DNA of 9,163 bases from assembly GCA_900313125.1 (NCBI GenBank), contig OMPZ01000131.1, forward strand, positions 1 through 9,163, read 5' to 3'. Below the pieces are notes generated by a model. The model was given only the letters and a program-made list of their open reading frames with translations, had not been told where the DNA came from and made no database searches. Shown piece after piece: positions 6,764 through 9,163 of this stretch (the stretch's first letter is position 1; the number at the start of each line of letters is the position of its first letter). The stretch comes from an uncultured Eubacteriales bacterium (GTDB taxonomy: Bacteria > Bacillota > Clostridia > Oscillospirales > Acutalibacteraceae). A program made the translations under genes and the position numbers.

Positions 6764-8161
6764 TTACTTTTTCATTTCAAGACGTATCAGATTGTTCATC
6801 TCAACGGCGTATTCAAGCGGCAGCTCCTTTGAAACGCTGTCGGCAAAGCCGCTGACTATCAGCGCGCGTGCGTCCTCCTCGCTCATTCCGCGCGACATAA
6901 GGTAGAACACCTCGTCGTCGCTGATACGTCCGATACGCGCTTCGTGACCCACGGCGCAGCTTCCCGTGCGGATATCCATCGCGGGTATCGTGTCGGAGCG
7001 CGATATCGCGTCGAGCATGAGCGAATCGCACGACACAGACGCTCTCGCGCCCTTGGCGTTTTTGTTTATCACTACGGCGCTGCGGTAGGTGCTCACGCCG
7101 CCGTCCTTCGAGATAGACCGCGTGCTGATGACGGAGCTTGTGTCCGGCGCGGAATGCACGACCTTCGCGCCCGTGTCGAGGTTCTGACCCTGCCCGGCGA
7201 AGGTAATGCCTGTGAACTCCATTGACGAGCCCTTGCCTTTGAGTATCGTCATGGGGTAGAGGTAAGACGTGTGCGAACCGAACGAGCCTGACACCCACTC
7301 GACTCTGCCGCCCTCGTCGGCTACGGCGCGCTTTGTGTTGAGGTTGAACATATTCTTCGACCAGTTTTCTATCGTGGAATAGCGCAGCGTGGCGTTTTTC
7401 CCGACGTAAAGCTCCACGCAGCCCGCGTGAAGATTCGCGACGTTGTACTTCGGCGCGGAGCAGCCCTCGATAAAGTGAAGGTACGCGTCGTCCTCAACGA
7501 TGATGAGCGTGTGCTCAAACTGACCTGCGCCCTTGGCGTTGAGCCTGAAATAAGACTGGAGAGGTATGTCGAGACGAACGCCCTTCGGAACGTAAACGAA
7601 CGAGCCGCCCGACCAGACCGCGCCGTGAAGAGCCGCGAATTTATGATCCGACGGCGGAACAAGGCGCATGAATTTCTCTTTGATAAGGTCGGCGTATTCA
7701 CCTCTGAGTGCGCTTTCGAGGTCGGTGTAGACGACGCCCTGCTTTGACACGCTGTCCTTGACGTTGTGGTAAACAAGCTCGGAGTCGTACTGCGCGCCCA
7801 CGCCTGCGAGCGACTTGCGCTCTGCCTGCGGTATGCCGAGACGTTCAAACGTGTCCTTTATATCGTCGGGAACGTCCTCCCAGCTCGCCTTCATATCGCT
7901 TTTCGGGCGGACGTAAGTTGAAATATTGTCGATGTCGAGCCCGTCGAGCGGAGGACCCCACTCGGGTATCTCCAGCTCATTGTATATTTGCAGCGACCTC
8001 AGACGAAACTCCCTCATCCAGTCGGGGTCGTTTTTTTCGTCCGAGAGCTTTTCGACTATCTCCGCAGTCAGACCCGAGCTCATGCGGTAGTCGTTATTCT
8101 CCTCGTCGCGGATATCGTAGATACTGCGGTCGATATCCGTTACCTTGGCTGTATCGTTCAC
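6764..8161 (-). CDS. sufB: SufB, Fe-S cluster scaffold protein
   Basis: The protein has 465 residues, the usual length. SufB is the core of the SufBC2D scaffold, where sulfur and iron meet. The family's beta-helix and the YFRLN.....QFEHTLI segment are present. Residues known from E. coli SufB are conserved at constant offset: Arg206 and Asn208 (R226, N228), Cys234 in EGCSAP (C254, sulfur entry) and Trp267 (W287). Cys378 in VSCDSL corresponds to C405, and His406/Glu407 in GHEARIGRIS to H433/E434, exactly 29 residues from Cys378 to Glu407. E. coli Gln285 is Glu265 here (IENW), which I believe is common in Clostridia. The gene starts with GTG, supported by GAGGAG at 8170-8175 (8-nt spacer), which overlaps the sufC stop. 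It lies 12 nt after sufC. Confidence 0.97.
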   Translation of the reverse strand: MNDTAKVTDIDRSIYDIRDEENNDYRMSSGLTAEIVEKLSDEKNDPDWMREFRLRSLQIYNELEIPEWGPPLDGLDIDNISTYVRPKSDMKASWEDVPDDIKDTFERLGIPQAERKSLAGVGAQYDSELVYHNVKDSVSKQGVVYTDLESALRGEYADLIKEKFMRLVPPSDHKFAALHGAVWSGGSFVYVPKGVRLDIPLQSYFRLNAKGAGQFEHTLIIVEDDAYLHFIEGCSAPKYNVANLHAGCVELYVGKNATLRYSTIENWSKNMFNLNTKRAVADEGGRVEWVSGSFGSHTSYLYPMTILKGKGSSMEFTGITFAGQGQNLDTGAKVVHSAPDTSSVISTRSISKDGGVSTYRSAVVINKNAKGARASVSCDSLMLDAISRSDTIPAMDIRTGSCAVGHEARIGRISDDEVFYLMSRGMSEEDARALIVSGFADSVSKELPLEYAVEMNNLIRLEMKK

Positions 8162-8173
8162 GTTATCCGCTCC

Positions 8174-8914
8174 TCAATCCTCGTATTCGGCAAAGCCGTT
8201 TTCATTTATCTCGCCGACGAGCTGCGCGCCGCCGGACTTTACTATCCTTCCCCCGACCATAACGTGCGTATGCGTTACGCCGACGGATTCAAGTATCCTT
8301 GTGCTGTGAGTGATGACGAGCAGGCTGCCGCCGCATTCCTCGAGATAATTCTTGATACCTGCCGAGACAAGGCGCACCGCGTCAACGTCAAGCCCGGAGT
8401 CTGTTTCATCGAGAATGGCGAGAGACGGTTTAAGCAGCAGCATTTGAAGTATCTCGGATTTCTTTTTCTCGCCGCCCGAAAAGCCGACATTTAGGTCGCG
8501 GTCGGCGTATGACGCGTCCATCTCGAGCAGGTCCATCGCTGCGCGCAGCTCCTTTTTGAAATCCCAGAGCTTTACGCGCTGACCGCGTCTGCACTCGACG
8601 GCTGTTCTGAGAAACGACGAGAGCGACACGCCGCCTATCTCCGGCGGGTTCTGGAAGGACATAAAAAGCCCTGCTTTCGCGCGCTTATCGGGCGGAAGGG
8701 CGGTGATATCCTCGCCGAGAAAAACGAGCCTGCCGGAATCGACGCTGTACGCCGGGCTGCCGGCTATCGCGCTGCCGAGAGTCGATTTGCCCGCTCCGTT
8801 AGGACCCATGAGGACGTGTACCTCGCCCTTATTTATCTCAAGGTCTACGTCGCGGAGAATATGCTTATCATTTACGCTGACGTTCAGCTTCTCTATAGAA
8901 AGTACGTTGTCCAT
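8174..8914 (-). CDS. sufC: SufC, ABC-type ATPase of the SufBCD complex
   Basis: This 246-residue cytosolic ATPase drives the shape change of SufB-SufD during cluster building; it is an ABC ATPase that does not transport. It has Walker A GPNGAGKST (37-45), Q-loop FQNP with Gln88, the SufC-typical signature FSGGEKKKSEILQ (145-157), Walker B LAILDETDSGLD (165-176) and switch His203 in ITHSTRIL. FQNPPEIGGVS and ETDSGLDVDA are characteristic of SufC rather than transport ABC proteins. The ATG at 8914 is chosen because AGGAG (8922-8926) lies 7 nt before it; an in-frame TTG at 8935 is upstream of that site and too near the predicted transcription start. It is the first gene of the operon, directly behind the consensus promoter. 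Confidence 0.97.
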   Translation of the reverse strand: MDNVLSIEKLNVSVNDKHILRDVDLEINKGEVHVLMGPNGAGKSTLGSAIAGSPAYSVDSGRLVFLGEDITALPPDKRAKAGLFMSFQNPPEIGGVSLSSFLRTAVECRRGQRVKLWDFKKELRAAMDLLEMDASYADRDLNVGFSGGEKKKSEILQMLLLKPSLAILDETDSGLDVDAVRLVSAGIKNYLEECGGSLLVITHSTRILESVGVTHTHVMVGGRIVKSGGAQLVGEINENGFAEYED

Positions 8915-8921
8915 TATATTT

Positions 8922-8926
8922 CTCCT
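8922..8926 (-). promoter_or_regulatory. Ribosome binding site AGGAG of sufC
   Basis: Read on the - strand, AGGAG is followed by 7 nt and the ATG at 8914. This fixes the sufC start against the upstream in-frame TTG. Confidence 0.85.
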
Positions 8927-8945
8927 GTCAGTCAATATAAGTATT

Positions 8946-8974
8946 ATTATATACCTACCAACCTACTATGTCAA
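8946..8974 (-). promoter_or_regulatory. Consensus sigmaA/sigma70 promoter of the sufCBDSU operon
   Basis: On the - strand TTGACA (8974-8969) and TATAAT (8951-8946) are both perfect consensus hexamers separated by exactly 17 bp. Transcription should start near 8936-8940, giving a leader of only about 25 nt before sufC. The spacer carries the tandem motif TAGTAGGT-TGGTAGGT, an operator candidate; a promoter this strong in front of suf genes would normally be held by a repressor such as an Rrf2/IscR-type protein. The regulator is inferred and not in the window. Confidence 0.88.
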
Positions 8975-9034
8975 TAAGTTTTTATGTACGCGTTTGCATT
9001 TCGTCTAAGGCACAACGCTTGTCCCGCGCGGCTC

Positions 9035-9051
9035 GGCTTGCCCGGCAAGCC
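9035..9051. other. Small perfect hairpin upstream of the suf promoter
   Basis: GGCTTGC and GCAAGCC form a 7-bp perfect stem with a CCG loop. No U-run follows on either strand, so it is not an obvious terminator. It lies in a local GC-rich island (about 9014-9051) inside otherwise AT-rich non-coding DNA; its role is unknown. Confidence 0.45.
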
Positions 9052-9075
9052 TACTGAAGTAAAAGCTCTAAAATA

Positions 9076-9104
9076 TTACAACTCTCCGAAAAAATAATTA
9101 TAAT
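9076..9104 (+). promoter_or_regulatory. Weak candidate divergent promoter pointing to the right edge
   Basis: TATAAT at 9099-9104 is a perfect -10 box, but the -35 position 17 bp upstream reads TTACAA, matching TTGACA at only 3 of 6 places. It would drive a gene beyond the window. In DNA this AT-rich a chance match is likely. Confidence 0.25.
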
Positions 9105-9163
9105 CAGAGAGAAATCTATCGCACTAAACTATACACAGAACACACCGAAGATGTTTAGAGCGA

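Noticed and set aside
6228..6905. A 225-residue + strand reading frame
   Set aside because: It lies opposite sufD and the end of sufB, both of which carry clear family motifs. Its product is Arg/Ala-rich, as expected from the antisense of GC-rich coding DNA.
8703..9008. A 101-residue + strand reading frame spanning the suf promoter
   Set aside because: It is antisense to sufC and crosses the promoter; Ser/Leu-rich with no domain.

Overview
The window looks like ordinary chromosome from an anaerobic Firmicute of class Clostridia, probably an Oscillospirales/Ruminococcus-like gut lineage. This is an inference. It rests on strong AGGAGG-type ribosome binding sites, tight 1-12 nt gene junctions, GC-rich coding with AT-rich promoters, a Gram-positive SUF operon (sufCBDSU) with SufU instead of SufE, and a HAAS/DUF4097-type membrane gene pair. 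I see no phage, transposon, CRISPR, tRNA or rRNA.

Layout. (a) 1-615 (+) is the C-terminal end of a PASTA-repeat protein, probably the extracellular part of a PrkC-type Ser/Thr kinase, ending in an extra beta-rich domain and a Ser-rich tail. (b) 693-2951 (+) is a three-gene unit: a HAD-family hydrolase, a HAAS (DUF1700-like) membrane protein starting in a 4-nt ATGA overlap, and a membrane-anchored DUF4097-like beta-repeat protein with a TTG start. (c) 2952-3130 is a leader/intergenic stretch with a GC-rich hairpin. (d) 3131-4180 (+) is a stand-alone D-Ala-D-Ala ligase-type ATP-grasp enzyme, followed by a strong, probably bidirectional terminator at 4188-4213. (e) 8914 down to 4236 (-) is the complete SUF operon in the order sufC-sufB-sufD-sufS-sufU, driven by a perfect sigma70/sigmaA consensus promoter (TTGACA, 17 bp, TATAAT) at 8946-8974. 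(f) 8975-9163 is non-coding, with a small perfect hairpin and a weak candidate divergent promoter.

How the genes work together. The five SUF proteins form one Fe-S cluster assembly machine. SufS takes sulfur from cysteine, SufU accepts it from SufS, and the SufBCD scaffold (ATPase SufC plus the paralogues SufB and SufD) builds the cluster. Overlapping or near-overlapping junctions suggest translational coupling. The left half is envelope-themed: a PASTA protein that would sense peptidoglycan or muropeptides, a membrane/DUF4097 pair of the type linked to envelope stress, and a peptidoglycan-precursor ligase. These genes need not be co-regulated.

I did not find a clearly new system. The points most worth a second look are the suf promoter with tandem TAGGT motifs in its spacer, the HAD-HAAS-DUF4097 cluster without a visible PadR regulator, the compact SufD lacking the cysteine next to its key histidine, and the hairpin in the ddl leader.
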